Source: Nectonema munidae
Lineage: Eukaryota > Nematomorpha > Nectonematoida > Nectonematidae
Direction of reading: 5' to 3'
Assembly (NCBI GenBank): GCA_030549495.1
Contig: JAUIRK010000095.1
Span: forward strand, 80,214-144,213
Length of the DNA stretch: 64,000 nt
Part shown: positions 1 to 12,329 of the stretch, piece after piece
Layout of the letters: each line of letters starts with the position of its first letter
Position numbering within the stretch: the first letter of the stretch is position 1
Translations under genes and position numbers: made by a program
The notes under the pieces: model-generated
Told to the model about the DNA's origin: nothing
Seen by the model: only the letters and a program-made list of their open reading frames with translations
Databases searched by the model: none

Positions 1-59
1 ATGAATTTTCATAGTTTAATTAGAATCTTCATTCAAATGAAGGTAAATTTTATAATTTG

Positions 60-1400
60 GGTATGGTAAGAATAAAAGTTATGCAATAAAATGAAAGCTT
101 GAAGAGTTTGATCTTGATATTCATGATCATATTCTAGCTTTTGAAAGAGATTGAGCAAGTTTGATGATAAAACTTGGTAAGCTTAGTGGATGCTTGCATC
201 AAATATCTTATGCTCATACGATAAATTTGGCTATTTGCGATGTTTTATACAAAAAACAAAGTAACGTACGAGAATCATTTTTTGTTGAGGAAAGAAGTGA
301 TGAGAACAACTGGTGTTTGAAAATGATATTTTTGGGTTTGATCGAAGTAATCTTGAAAAACCAATATACATTTATTATATTATAAAGAAAAAAGCTCAAA
401 TTTTAAGGAAATTTTGAGCATAGGAAAATTATTAAAATTTTCAAAAAGTCTCCTTTAAAAAATGAAATTTTACAGAATAATGTAAAAAGGAAGCATTAAA
501 CTTCGTCTCTTCTATTCCAAAACAAGATGAAACGGTTTGGTTATGATCGTAGAATGGTTTCTTATGTTCCTGCGTGGCGAAAGCTTTAATTGATTTAAAA
601 GAAAATGTTTTTGTCTGATACAGAAACAAAATTTTTCAAAGATGTTTTTGAAACATTAAAATAGCTTCTGGAAGGATATGTAACAGACATTCAAACTTTT
701 TTGTTTTTTTTAATTTTTTTTTTTGATTTTTGATTAACTAAGTTCACACATTACCTCGTTTTCCTCTAAAGTTTCAAGATTAAATATGAGGAAAAATAAA
801 AATCTTATAAGTCTCCTAGAGTACTTGAATTCGAGTGAGAACTACAAAGAATTATTTTCTCAAAAAAGTTCTACACTTCTTGGCAAATCTCAAGTTAAAA
901 AATTTGCAATAGATATGATGTTAAAAAGAAGCAGTAGAGAAATCAAAAACTTCGCTGACAATACTTTTTTGAAAAAGATAAAATTATTAAAGATCTGAAT
1001 GAAAAATTAGAGTTATTTCAAAGAATGTTAGAAAGAATATATTTGATGAGCTTCAGGTTTTGGAAAATTCAAAAACTCATTCATCACAAAATTAAAAACA
1101 AAGTTGCGTGATAACAGCATTATTGATTGTTTGACTTTTTTGAGAAGTTTTTATAAAAATACGCTAAATGAAGTTTACTTGATTATGCATCGCTCTACCT
1201 GATATTTTTTTTTGTTTTTTAGGTTAAAATGTGCTATTAATTAATTATTTTTTCAAATAAAGTTTAAATGTCTTGTGCAAATTATAACTTTTTCATAAAA
1301 CATCAGTTTAAAATTAGCATCTATGTAAAAAAATTTGTTAAAATTTTTCGAGAATTTTCGAGATTTTCTTTATATATACGAGAAATCTCGAGACGGGATA
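60..1400 (+). mobile_element. hAT transposase relic 1
   Basis: Frames on the plus strand give a chain of hAT-like pieces. At about 166-250 there is LGKLSGCLHQISYAHTINLA, the His-containing core segment that follows the second catalytic Asp region in hAT transposases. At about 415-480 comes a KIIKIFKKSPLKNEILQ-like stretch, and at about 786-998 the C-terminal part with LISLLEYLNSSENYKELF. Many stops and frame changes separate them, so no protein can be made. Near 1350-1395 the sequence has repeated TCGAGA words that also occur at the far end of the related minus-strand relic near 39.85 kb, so these are probably the element's subterminal sequences. The 5' end is outside the window or lost. Family call rests on motif recognition only. 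Confidence 0.6.
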
Positions 1401-1669
1401 AAAATAAAAAACATTAATAAACCCTACTCTTGAGTCTCTCCTTAGTATCCCTTTTAACAAAAAATTAGGAGGTTGCCAACAACTACCTCTGCACTAACAC
1501 TAAGCACTCCTCTTTACTCCATTGTCTCTCTGCGTTGGTTTGATAAAGGCGATTGTCAGCAAAAATTCACTTATTTAAAACTTCTTTCCCAATAAATTGT
1601 TCACTGTATCCCTCTTTAATTTTTCACGCTAAAGGTTTTACTCTAGTCTTGAATAAAAAGTAATGGAGG
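1401..1669. other. no gene seen
   Basis: Moderately AT-rich DNA with C/T-rich patches. No recognisable protein, RNA gene or repeat was found. Confidence 0.4.
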
Positions 1670-1673
1670 TTAA

Positions 1674-1802
1674 CCCAAATACAACCAACGTCACGTATAG
1701 GTGACACCTTTTAAATAAAATCGTCTGCGTTTATAAATGCCTTTTAATACAAATCTTCTGCTTTACATTAGATATCGTCTGATTATACCGAACGTAAACG
1801 GA
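1674..1802 (+). mobile_element. piggyBac-type MITE, family Y copy 1
   Basis: A 129-bp element lies between two TTAA sites (1670-1673 and 1803-1806), the target duplication typical of piggyBac transposons. The ends are imperfect inverted repeats: CCCAAATACAACCAACG at the left and, reading inward from the right, TCCGTTTACGTTCGGT. A palindrome GTCACGTATAGGTGAC occupies 1690-1705, positions 17-32 of the element. Inside are repeated CGTCTGC-like words. It is related to the copy at 45081-45211. Confidence 0.75.
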
Positions 1803-1806
1803 TTAA

Positions 1807-2460
1807 GAGGTTGTTATCCAGGAAAGATTGTTTTTTTCCACTAAAAGTAATGTTCCTCGAGCGCCACTTTGAAAAATTTTTGTTCAACTTTGAAAAATTG
1901 GCGTTTTCGTCCAAGCCTGAAAAACAATACTTGGAGAGATTTTCGATCGAATCTATTTTCCATCTACCTAAGAAGAATAATACATTGAAAAAAAACTTTC
2001 AAATATCAGATAAAAGTGAAAAGCAAAAGAAGTAGTCACTTTATTTTGCCTACTTTGATGTTGAGGTTGTTGTCTTGATCCAGTTTAGAGATTTTATTTA
2101 CAACTCGCTTCAAATGACCGTGTCATACACCTTTATTTGAGAACAGATGTAACTCAATTACCCATTTTTGGTGGAAAAGATTCCTTTGTGCAAACTTCCT
2201 TTAATTTCGAGCTTATTATATATATTTATTAATTATTATTGCAGCCAAATTACATCTAAATTCTAGGCTATAGTATTCATATTATTTTTAAGTAAAATAA
2301 ATGTTACATGGTGTATAAAATTATATGAAGTAGTTTTTAGTAAAAAATAAAGCTAAATTCTTCTTTATGGTGATTATCATCATCTGATTGAATAGAAGAA
2401 CTCAATTAAACTAACAAAAATAAGAATTAACCAGCAGCAGCAAGCAAGCTATTTTCAAAT
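1807..2460. other. AT-rich stretch without recognised gene
   Basis: A 74-codon open frame (1811-2035) is present but has no recognisable motif and looks like chance. The remainder is AT-rich. Confidence 0.4.
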
Positions 2461-2580
2461 GGTTTTCAGTCAAAATGGTCACCGTGACCGAGGAAATAAA
2501 AATTGCCTGCTTTAAGTTGCATGAAAATACATTAGAGGATAAAAATAGACACTTAATTTTGCGCTAACCAGTTTAATCCT
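2461..2580 (+). mobile_element. decayed piggyBac-type MITE, family X-like
   Basis: The left part aligns by eye with family X elements: a TTTTCAGTC word corresponds to the terminal repeat, a palindrome GGTCACCGTGACC lies at 2477-2489 (again starting at position 17), and ATTGCCTGCTTTAA follows. The TTAA and the right terminal repeat are not clear, so the boundaries are approximate. Confidence 0.45.
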
Positions 2581-2960
2581 ACCGTCATTCTGTCTGTTTT
2601 TTCTGCGATCAAATGTGTTTGAGGGTTTCAAGTATTTTAAAGTATTAAAAAAACAAAAAATTCATTTGAAATAGGTGAGGATGAATTTCAAACAGCTCGT
2701 GCTTAAAAATAAATTTCCTGGCTTGTAATAACATTTCAGATGGCTTGAAATTTTATAAACTTCTATTATTATTTTGAATCTTCTAAAATGTAATATAAAT
2801 GCGCAAAATAACTTTCCTCTTTGCTAAAACATGAAAAAGCTTTTATTTATTTTTGAATTAAATTACAATTTCAATTAAATAAAATAGATTCGAGAAATGT
2901 TTTTTAGATCACATAACAGTATATACAAACGTAATTTCAAAAATGATTTTAAAATGAAAA

Positions 2961-3113
2961 GGGTGTGAGTAAGGTTGATTAGGTACTGGGTTTCGATAAC
3001 TCAAGGTCTTGGCTTCGATCCCGCATCAAGCCTACTTTCTCATAGTTCGATACAAGCGGCGCAATTGTGCCTTCTCGATGAAAACACCTCCCGGTACCTT
3101 TATATATACATAA
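2961..3113 (+). repeat. tRNA-derived SINE, family A copy 1
   Basis: The head resembles a tRNA gene with a box A-like GATTAGGTACTGGG and a box B-like CTTCGATCCCG, expected to be the internal RNA polymerase III promoter of a SINE. The tRNA-like part is followed by a unit ending GATGAAAACACC. The same unit occurs at 29140-29283 and, inverted, at 22985-23142, so it is a dispersed repeat and not a tRNA gene. Confidence 0.75.
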
Positions 3114-5069
3114 CTAATTGCGCGCCGTATTTGAGCACAATGGGACGCAGAGCGAATGGATAAAACCCTAACTCCACATCTGAGACGATTACTCTTGGTT
3201 GGATAGCTTCCTTTTTGAATAATAATTAGAAATTCTGCTCGAGAGATTATTATAATTGAAAACATTTTTGAGTAAGAAAATTTATCGCATTGCTTCCAAT
3301 GGGATAAAACTTTCGAAAGAAATTTTCATGAATTTTTCGTTCAAATATGTGGTGTGATATTAATGGTATTTGTTGAATGCAAAATGTATTTTCAGAAACG
3401 TGACTTTTTAAAGGAGTATTTTAACGTGTGTGTCTTTTTCATAACACGTAATCACATGATGGTTAGAGCTAGGGTAAAAAGAGGAGGAAATATGGAATAT
3501 TTTTTAAAAAGGAGAGCGTTTGCATATTAATGAATTTCACTTAAATTTGGTTTGAAGCATTTCAACATTAAACAGATCTTCTCATTTTCAGTAATTAAAT
3601 CAACTTGTCTTCTGTTCATCCCGTGACTGGTAAATTTGTAAAACTTAAGTACTTAATTCAATTCGTTTTTCTGACAAAAGTCATTGAAAATTAAGTTTAT
3701 TGAACCATGTTTTCTATTATTTAGCTCTGAAAAAAGGTGTCAGGAAAGAGAATAATTGTGTTAGAGAAAAAACATTTAATTCTTGTGAATATTAAATAGT
3801 TTTCCTCTTAGCTATAAAATTAAATTCTTGAATTGAAGAATAAGATATCACAAGTTTCATAATAGATGCAATTCATATTATTTTATTTTACAGAGGGAGT
3901 ATATAAATCAAAATATTGGAGAAGGAAGAGGGGGGAGGGGGAAGTGAAATTTGGTAATTGTATCTACTCTAAAAAACGTTTGTATCAGTGTATTCATTTA
4001 TATCTAGCATATATATTATCCATATTATTATATCTAGCGATGCATTTTTTATGGAAATTTATTTTTGGTATGTACTTTGTTGAGAAGTATTAATTTTTGT
4101 GTTCATAAAAGATGGGAGCAATATCTACTTCTCACGACTTCCTCCATCTCCCACACTTCCTCCCCTTATATTTTACTAAACAAACAAAACAATACCTAAG
4201 AAGCTTGATCAGAAGTGGCGAAGCTTTTATAGGGTAAGCTTTTTTTATAGTTTTTATAGGAGATGATGCGCGAGAAATCTCTTATTCTCTTTTGACGCCA
4301 TCTTTATCCTAAGCTTAAGCTTTATTTTAATTATTTTAATTGAAAACTGCATTTATTAGCTTTAAGTTTTCTCGGTATCAAAGATCTCAAGCAAATTGAG
4401 TAATTTTTAGCATACAATCACATTTTACTATCCGATACCCAGCTAGATACCCCTGAGCTCGATTGTTATTTTGATTCAGGAAATATGCCCTAACTTACGC
4501 AATGAAACTTCGTTAGGACGAAGGTTTGGGGGTGTATGTATTATTTTTGGAATTTCAAGAGCTGTTGGAATAAGCTGGTGTGTAAAAGCAAATCCGGTTT
4601 GCCTCATTTAATGCGAGTTAATGAACGCTGATTTCACACGCTTATTTTTCTGTGAATTATAAACTTAAAACATATATAGTGAAATATCTCCTACAATATT
4701 TCTACAAAGAATAGAAATTCTATATATTTTCATTATTTTTTGGATTTCCTAAAAATGTTCAGTGATCAAATCTTCGATTTTTCCAAAGAGCTGTTAATGG
4801 GCCCAAAAATTCGTAAAATAACTAAATTGACTTACTTTTAATTAATAGATGCTATCAAAAAGGTTATCTTAGCATGCAATTTTTAAAATATTAATACGAA
4901 AAATTGAATCAAGTTTAGTTTGACCTTACCATTTTAAAATTATCTCACAAGGAAAAATTTCTACGCTGTCTAGATTTTTAGAAGATTTAAACAGTTGTGA
5001 TAAATGTTCGATAGGTTTCGTTGGCAAAGTTATAAGTTGTTATCTTCATTCTAAAATCTTTTAAAATCC
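3114..5069. other. AT-rich stretch without recognised gene
   Basis: No coding motif or transposon end was recognised. A purine-rich patch occurs near 3920-3945. A 75-codon open frame at 3866-4093 has the composition of noncoding AT-rich DNA. Confidence 0.4.
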
Positions 5070-5252
5070 GTGAAGGCATCAATGGTTGCTAGGCTGTACC
5101 TCTCATCTTAACAGTTGAAAGTCAGGGTTCGATCCCCAAGCCTCCAAACTCTTAAAAACAAAATCACAAGACCCATCTCAAGCATAATGAGAGCATAGCC
5201 TTTTACGGTTGAAAGTCCTTTGATACCAACCAACAAACCAACCAACAAACAT
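5070..5252 (+). repeat. tRNA-derived SINE, family B
   Basis: ATGGTTGCTAGGCTGTACC resembles box A and GGGTTCGATCCCC at about 5127-5139 matches box B, so the head is tRNA-like. The rest is not tRNA, and the unit ends in a CCAACCAACAAA-type simple tail. The body differs from family A. Only this copy was seen in the window. Confidence 0.6.
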
Positions 5253-5484
5253 TAGTGTCATAAAAATTGATTGAAGAGATAAGCAGATAATTATTTATTT
5301 TTTTATTTTTTTTTAAATTTATTTATTTAGAAAAAAGAATTAGAAAAATAATCTGAAATATAAAAAGAAGGTGGAGCAAACCAATTAGGTTCTTGTCACA
5401 CCAAAAAAAACAAATTTTAACAACAGATGTAAAAACAGAATGTTCAAAATTAGAACAATTAGTTTTAAAAAATTTGGGACTACA

Positions 5485-5606
5485 CCCTTGAGGACCATCA
5501 TGAGACCAGTGTCTCAAGAATTGAAAATCCTCTGCTTTAAATATATAAAACTCCGTTGACAAGGAAATCAGGCATCAGTCTACAAAATTCTAGTCCTAAT
5601 GACTTG
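5485..5606 (+). mobile_element. piggyBac-type MITE, family X copy
   Basis: The left end CCCTTGAGGACC and a decayed right end next to TTAA (5607-5610) bracket about 122 bp. The palindrome TGAGACCAGTGTCTCA is at 5501-5516, exactly positions 17-32. It is followed by the family word CTGCTTTAAATATATAAAA, shared with the copy at 44831-44955. The left TTAA is not preserved. Confidence 0.65.
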
Positions 5607-5610
5607 TTAA

Positions 5611-8225
5611 TATTGAAGAGCACAATATTAAACGTAAGCTTTCTTCCCTAATTTTACACGCATTCAAAAGCATTTTTTATTTATTGCACCCTTTCTTTCT
5701 GTAAATGAATTAATTCACACAATTTCTCCTTTAAATCAATTATGGCTATTAACCTAAGGAGATGATTAATCATGGAAGTTCGCGTTTTAAAGACAAACCT
5801 CTTAAATTATTCATAAGAAAATATCTTGATTTTACGAAATATCCATGTGATAAAAAATTTATAGTCTACAACGCGGTATCCTAATTTCAAAAGTCTACGA
5901 CGCCTCCTACTAATAAAGATGGAAGAATAGATAAGAGTCATTTTTATCAAAAGGTAAGATAATTTTACGCATTTTTCTACTCAAATAATTTAATCGTTTG
6001 ATATTTGAAATGTGAAAAATTAAGTGTTCAAATATTTACATTTTTATGATCGACAATTGAAAATAATTTAAAGTGGGCACTCTAGTATTAATGGAAAATA
6101 TATATTGTTCTAATCCGAGTTTGGAGAAGTAATAATACAAAGATGCTTAGACTTTAATTTTAATTAAATCAAAATTTACTAATTGACGCAAATAATAATA
6201 AACCAGCAAATTCAAATAACTAATTAACTAACTGATCATCTAGCAAACTGATTGCCTTAATAAATAAATAAATAATCATCTTAAATAAAGTGCTTATAGT
6301 TTGGGGATTTCTTTTGCTATTGATCCAACTAATTGACTAGTCAACTTGCATTATACTACTACTAATAATAATCAGAAAGATAACTTGTTTTTATGTTCAA
6401 GATGGAATACTAAAAGAGCTATAGCAGAAATATAAGATTAAAAAAATCTAGAACTTTGCTAAAATGTCCATGGACAGATGTCATGCAACGAGAGAGCAAA
6501 AGTCTTCAAGAGTTGATTAAACAACCATGGATTCGCAAGCAAAACTATGATATATATTCACATATGTGTGTATATAGGTATAATACAGATGCGTCTTTGT
6601 CTAAGGCTATAAGACAAATAGATAAATCACGAAGAAATGAGAAAGTACAATTTGTAGATATCGAATGAAGCGTTAAATAATCTTAATTTATTTAATTAAT
6701 TAACTAACTAAGCAAGTAATTAAATACACTAAATAAAATATAGCAGAGCGAATCCTGTATGAAACACTCCTCGATATAACAGCATCCCTTATAACCCCTT
6801 GAAAAGACGCCCGCCTGATTTGATGCACTGCTTATTACATCTTCGAATAATGGCGTTTTGTGTGAACAAATGAGGGACCGAGGAGATCTTGCTAGACCAT
6901 GGCGTACAGCAATAGGATCTTTCTTTATAAGCAACCGAGAAGCTAAGGATTCAGGCCAAAAATTAAGTAACTTGTCTAGCGATCCTCATGCCTCATATCA
7001 TATGGATCTCTTGCTAAATTTTTGGAATTGAAAATATTGCCTTCATTTCTCCCTTTCCCCGGGAAATAGGACTCCTTTTGAGTTAATTTAATTATTTTTA
7101 ATATAATTTTACATAAAATTTATAAATATAAGATTTATATAATTTAATAAAAATAGAAAAATAACACTAAACAACCACCTAAGCAACTTAAGACCTGAAA
7201 AGGCCCTACACCATTAGCAATATGATGCTTGATTGAGAAAATAGAGTTGCTTATATAAAAAAAAGTGTATGTAGGATACAAACTACTATGTTTGTATATC
7301 TCATATCGATTTGAGAAAAATTACCCCACATTCGTGTATTATGCAATATATGTCTTTTTTGAGACAGATTTTATGTTAGAAAAACATCATTTTCCAATAT
7401 TTGACACATCTTTGAATTTTTTAAAAAATTTTAGGAGAAACAATATCTAGTTGTATAAATTGCGTTTAGGGAGGTTTTGCGCAACCTAATTTGGCGCAGA
7501 CTTTTTAAAATTAAAAACTTACTTTGGATGTTATAAGAATGTTCATAGTAGATTTTGTCCATTGCCTACAGCTATTAAAATTATGTCAAAATAAGTAAAA
7601 TTCAAGCAATCAATTAACTAACTAACTAATAGAATTGAGAAAATAACGGCATTTCCTTTCATCAAAAAGGGCAAAGATCAGCAAACATTTTCAAAATTTG
7701 GACCAAAAAGAAGTTAAAAATTGTTTATAATCATACGAAACATTTTTCACCTGGAAGATGTAATCAATGAATCATATCGTAAATAGTTTGCAAAAATTCC
7801 CAACATTCCAAAAATACAAATAAAATGCTTAATATTTTTTTTAATTGCTTTGCTTTTACAAAGTTTTTTAAGGAGTGTAATTAATAATATAAGGTATTTA
7901 TTTATTGGCAATGAATAAGGGCCCTAAAGGACCTTTTGTGCAACAACCTGCATAAAATACTGTATGCGTTTCAGGGTTAAACAAAAAATTCTTTATTATA
8001 CAAAAAAGATCCTTTCTATGCTTATTATATCGTTGCAATTCTTTAGTCATGATTGAAATTAGGATGTTCCATTTTAAAAAGTTAACAAAAGTAAGGATTC
8101 TTTAGAAACAAATTTTATATGAAAAATATATAACTCATTTCTCTTTAACAACAAAGCTCCATCAAATTATTTCATTTTCATATAAAATTATTCCTAATAA
8201 ATCCTTGGTTTTGATTGCAATTCTT
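5611..8225. other. AT-rich stretch, mostly without recognised features
   Basis: Apart from the weak ORF at 6819-7031 nothing coding was recognised. Simple CTAACTAA-like tracts occur near 6225-6235, 6690-6715 and 7608-7630. They resemble the 3' tails of the LINEs in this window but have no recognisable element body attached. Confidence 0.4.
6819..7031 (+). other. 71-codon ORF, possible transposase relic
   Basis: This open frame is bounded by TGA codons on both sides and is richer in G+C than its surroundings. It contains MRDRGDLARP, which loosely resembles the (D)RGGL..PS segment near the end of some THAP/P-type and other DNA transposases. The resemblance is short and could be chance. No start, splice site or neighbouring domain was identified. 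Treat it as an unassigned fragment. Confidence 0.2.
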
Positions 8226-8227
8226 TC

Positions 8228-8340
8228 GTTTTAAGTCCAAATGGGACGGACACGAGTGTCAGATAAAATAAAAATCGCCTGCTGTAAGTTTGATAAAAAT
8301 TCGATGAAAAAGAGATGAGCAGACCATTCCTTTTTAAAAA
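8228..8340 (+). mobile_element. decayed piggyBac-type MITE, family X-like
   Basis: TTTTAAGTCC resembles the terminal repeat, a palindrome GACACGAGTGTC lies at 8249-8260, and AAAATCGCCTGC follows as in other family X copies. A GCAGACC word near 8309 matches the opposite-strand motif. No TTAA flanks remain, so the ends are approximate. Confidence 0.4.
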
Positions 8341-8931
8341 CTTGGAGACTAAAGCGCAAAAAAATTTGTTTCTTCGCAGTGTTGTAACTAAAAAAATTTA
8401 GAGTGTGATATTTGAAAAAAAAATTAATTTCAACATTAATATTTGAGAAATTAAAAAAATTTTTAAGTTAAACAATTTATCTTTGTAAATAAATTCTAAT
8501 TTTGAAATTTCTTAAAGGGAACTTTATTATAAAATAATTTTTACTTTTTTTTACCCAAATTCTTTTTCGACTTTATTTGACTCAAAAACTTACTAAAAAC
8601 AAAAAAGTCAAGTGTGTTTTTTGTGCTTGGAGAAAAAATTGACATTTTTTAATTTTTTTTCGCCCTTTGTATGATATACAAATGTTTGAGTGTTCAAACA
8701 CATCTCATAAATAAATCAAGTTGGGTGAGTCGATGAATAAAAGACTTGGAATTAATAGAAAAACCTTTTGCTCAAATCACAATTTCTCGTCAGCATTCCT
8801 CTTGAGTTTTGGTTACGAGCATAGTTGTCGAAAATTCATCTTGCACTAACTTTTCAATAAAGACTTTTTCTACTTTTCTATTACCTTTTATACCTCATAA
8901 AGTTTGATCAAAAATGACCGCAGAGAATCAA

Positions 8932-9042
8932 GCCTTTGAGAACCAGAATTTTGAAGACTAATCCTTTGCTTTCTTTTTGGATGAAATTTTGTATATTTAA
9001 AGCAGACGATTTTCATTTCTTTGGACACAGGTCCTCAAAGTG
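8932..9042 (-). mobile_element. piggyBac-type MITE, family X copy lacking the palindrome
   Basis: Read on the minus strand, a TTAA (9043-9046) is followed by CACTTTGAGGACC, then the family X body with ATGAAAATCGTCTGCTTTAA. The other end reads GGTTCTCAAAGGC next to TCAA. At about 111 bp it is shorter than its relatives because the 16-bp palindrome expected at positions 17-32 is reduced to about 4 bp. Confidence 0.65.
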
Positions 9043-9617
9043 TTAAGATGAAAATGTAATAAAATTTTTTCAGAAATTTTTGCACTCTCGAAGACCAGGT
9101 ATATTAAACTCACACGAAGATCCAGTAGTTGGAGAAAAACTCCACATGATTGTTTTACCTCTTTTTTTTACATAGCAAAAGAAAAACATGATGAATGTTG
9201 ATTTAAATGAACTTAAATGAAATGAGAGAAAGATAATCCATGTTAAGAGCGTTTAAGTAATGACTAATGATATTAATTTCAAAAAATTTCCTATAAAAAT
9301 ATTTTTGTATGTAAAAATTATATAAATTTTTTCATTTTTTGAATGGCGTTAATCCACAAGTTGAAATTTTATTTTAACTGTATATAACTGGTTTTTTCTT
9401 CATTCCTTGAATTACTCTCTCAAAAACTTTGACCCCTTAGGTACACGGCACCAACTTATATCGAGTCCTCCCCCTCCGAGGAGACTATCTTAAAAATAGC
9501 GCTCTCCATTTTCAAGTCACCAATGTTCAAAGAACAGTTGGAGAAAATGGTGAGCGCAGTGGCTGCGGACCTCCTACTAGAGTGTCAGTAAATAGGATAG
9601 TGCAGTGCCAATTTGTA

Positions 9618-9806
9618 ATGCTCAAATTTTTACACTTCAACATCAACGGCTTGGCTAAGAAACGTAGTGCTCTAATTGACCTTCTGGCCGAACATAGCAT
9701 AGACGTCTTCTCTCTGAACGAAGTCAAATCTCAAGCCAAGTATTCCATCCGTACCTCGGATATAGGACATTTGTGCATCCTAGTACAAGCCACTCGCGAG
9801 GTCTAG
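9618..9806 (+). pseudogene. LINE copy 1 endonuclease, N-terminal part
   Basis: The ATG at 9618 opens with MLKFLHFNINGLAKKRSA, the strand with the conserved Asn of APE endonucleases, and contains SLNEVK with the catalytic-type Glu. The frame stops at 9806 and the protein continues in another frame with SHSRGLAMG before the next open frame. The same stop is present in LINE copy 2, so the break was inherited from their common source. The enzyme would nick target DNA to prime reverse transcription if intact. Confidence 0.7.
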
Positions 9807-9867
9807 CGATGGGTGTGCGAGAGCGGTTAAAATTTCCAGTTTTACGATAAGTGACTCTGGAGACTCG

Positions 9868-11811
9868 ATGGCCCTGAAGCTTGATCTTGGTAGAGCTGGA
9901 CATTTAGTTGTGCTGGGTTGTTACAACCCGCCTAGTAACCCTCTGTTGGACTACGAATTTATCGAAAGATATCTTTGCTCCTCCGATAAGGTGCTACTAC
10001 TAGGTGATCTAAACGCTCACCACATCAGTGAAACCAATAGCTCGGCTGGCACCGACTTACTCAAGTTGGTAGAGGATTCGTACGCGTTTATCTTTAACGA
10101 TACAACATCAACTCGTGATAAGAATGTGTTAGACCTTGCAATGATGTCTTTTAATCTAAGACCACTTCTAGCCTCAATAGTGGTTATCCAGGATTGCTGT
10201 GTATCTGACCACAAGCCCTTGTTGGTCACAGTTTCTTTAGGTCCACAATTCACGGCTGACAAGGGAAATTTAGTGAAGAGGTGGGTCTTCAGCCAAGCCA
10301 ACTGGGATAGGTTTAGGTCGCTACTAAATGATTCAGCCCCGCGGGTCATGATGTGCATAGGAGTAAAACCTCCTGAGGAACTGGCGGAGTGTGTCAACGA
10401 TGCTATTCTCTCTGCGGCACGAGAGGCAGTTCCCTTGAAGGAGGTTAGAAAATACGAAAATCCAATTCCGAAGAATGTCCTATTACTCATCAAAGAAAAA
10501 CGAGCTCTCTATAGAAAATACATTCACACTAGGGACGCCGAGACAAAGAATCTCATCAATCGATTACAAAAACTCATTAGGAAAAAGCTCGGCGAAACCA
10601 CATCTAGGAAAGTCACAAGCATCACAAAAGCCTATAACCCGCTACAGGGCTCTTCGAAGTTCTGGAACCTGGTTAGAGGGCTGAAGCCTGGCTGCAAAGG
10701 TCCAACGTCGGTCACTTGGAATAACCGAACAGTCATTGAGGCGAAAGATAAATGTGCACTGCTTGCTGATTATTACGAAGATGTGTATAGGACAAATCCA
10801 GGTCCGAAAAATTTTAATTCTGAAATTGAGTTTTTTAGGCGTTTACCTGGGGCGAACGACACTAAATTCATCCTAGAGGACCTGGTTCAAATCATTAAAA
10901 AGCTTAAAAAAGCGGCGGGATGGGATGAAGTTAATAATCTATTCATCAAGAATCTTCCCCCTATGTTTAGGGACGTCTTGCTGGCAATATATAACTCTTT
11001 TATAAAAGATGGGTTTTACCCAGACTGCTATAAAAGGGCTATACTTATTTGTGTGCCAAAGGTTGGCAAGAAGAGCGGCAAACCGAGTGACCTACGGCCT
11101 ATCAGTCTTCTCCCTTGCCTGAGCAAAGTGTATGACAAATTAATTTTTGGAGTACTCGATGCTTGGTGCAAGGAGCATGCAATAATCCCAAAAGAACAGT
11201 TTGGATTCCAAAAAGGTTTATCAACAAATCATGCTCTGCTTAACGTGCATCATGATGTTGCTAAAAGCTTAAATGATGGCCTCTACGTAGGGATGATATC
11301 TTACGACCTGGAGAAGGCTTTTGATACGGTCTGGCATGAGGGTTTGCTGTTCAAACTTAGTAGCATGTTTGTGCCATCATGTATCTTCAAGGTAGTTCAC
11401 AGTTTCCTTTCTCGACGCTCATTCCAGATCAGAATAAATAACAAATTTTCAAGGAGAATAAGCCTAGGCCGCGGGATCCCCCAAGGTTCACCTCTAAGCC
11501 CCCATCTGTTCAACATCTACATATCTAACATTAGGGACTCTTTCAATAAGTCGATCTATGCTAGGATAATCTGTTTCGCAGACGACATATGTGTATATTA
11601 CTCCGCTAAGCGTGTACCGCGTAACCTTAAGGTGAATTACTCTAAATGCAAGTTCATCATCTTTGGCGCTAATTGTCCCAAAAATAACCCGCCAACTATA
11701 GGGAATATTCCCCGAGTTCGCCACCTAAAATATATAGTAATCAATTGGGATGCAGGATTTAGTTTTCATCGTGAAGCTCACGAAAAGATAAAAAGGGAAA
11801 GAAGGATCTAG
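9868..11811 (+). pseudogene. LINE copy 1 endonuclease C-terminal half and reverse transcriptase
   Basis: A 647-codon open frame. Residues 46-49 give GDLN and residues 113-117 SDHKP, the endonuclease signatures. The reverse transcriptase follows with GWDEVNN, DLRPISLLPCLSKVYDKL, YDLEKAFDTVWH, GIPQGSPLSP and the catalytic FADD at about residue 570. Between FADDICVYYSAKR and LKVNYSKCKF about 40-50 residues normal for the family appear to be missing, so the palm/thumb region is deleted. Copy 2 has the same junction. The first ATG is internal to the real ORF2, because the N-terminal endonuclease lies upstream in another frame. The length is therefore not that of a native protein. The window gives no sign of host domestication. 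Confidence 0.85.
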
Positions 11812-12012
11812 CGCTATATGGATGTCTTAAAGACCTTGGGGTCAATTCCACGGCGGTAGGCAAGGTCATTAAAATCCTAACAATGCCGAAATTGACTTAT
11901 GGCAACTCCATTTTGGGATGCCTTCCCTCAACTTGGACCAACAAAATAGACGACCTCATGTACAAACTTTTTAGGAATGTTTATGGGAACCCTTTCACTA
12001 TTGCCCATAGCC

Positions 12013-12329
12013 CAGGGATCGGCTAACTTTTTTACCCATCGACCCCTTCATAGAACATTTGTCTTCACATCGACCCCCACCCCACATAGAAATGTTTCAT
12101 ATAAACATTAATCAATGTCCAACAATTAAGAGAAAAAATACAAACCAAAAATGTTTCATATATCCTACACTATACAATGTCCTAAGCTATGTTTTAAAAG
12201 AAAAAGGAGATTTATTACTACTATAAAGTAAAAAAAGCATAACACAATTTGGTTTTGTCTATCTTATCGACACCTAAAGATCTGTTATCGACCCCCAGGG
12301 ATCGATATTGAACACTTTGCCGACCCCTG
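12013..12329 (+). mobile_element. hAT MITE nested in LINE copy 1
   Basis: The ends are CAGGGATCGGCTAAC and, read inward from the right, CAGGGGTCGGCAAAG, typical hAT-type terminal repeats. A 7-bp direct repeat CATAGCC flanks the element (12006-12012 and 12330-12336), consistent with a hAT target duplication. It is 317 bp with no coding capacity. The same element sits at the same place in LINE copy 2 (34310-34626). Confidence 0.8.

Noticed and set aside
3000-3030. Possible tRNA genes (box B words at 3010, 5127, 23090 and 29188)
   Set aside because: No cloverleaf forms around them, and three belong to one repeated unit with a non-tRNA body; they are tRNA-derived SINEs.
10017-10493. 158-codon minus-strand ORF within the LINE
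   Set aside because: It is the antisense shadow of the endonuclease-RT coding frame; the mirrored one in copy 2 is broken in the same way.
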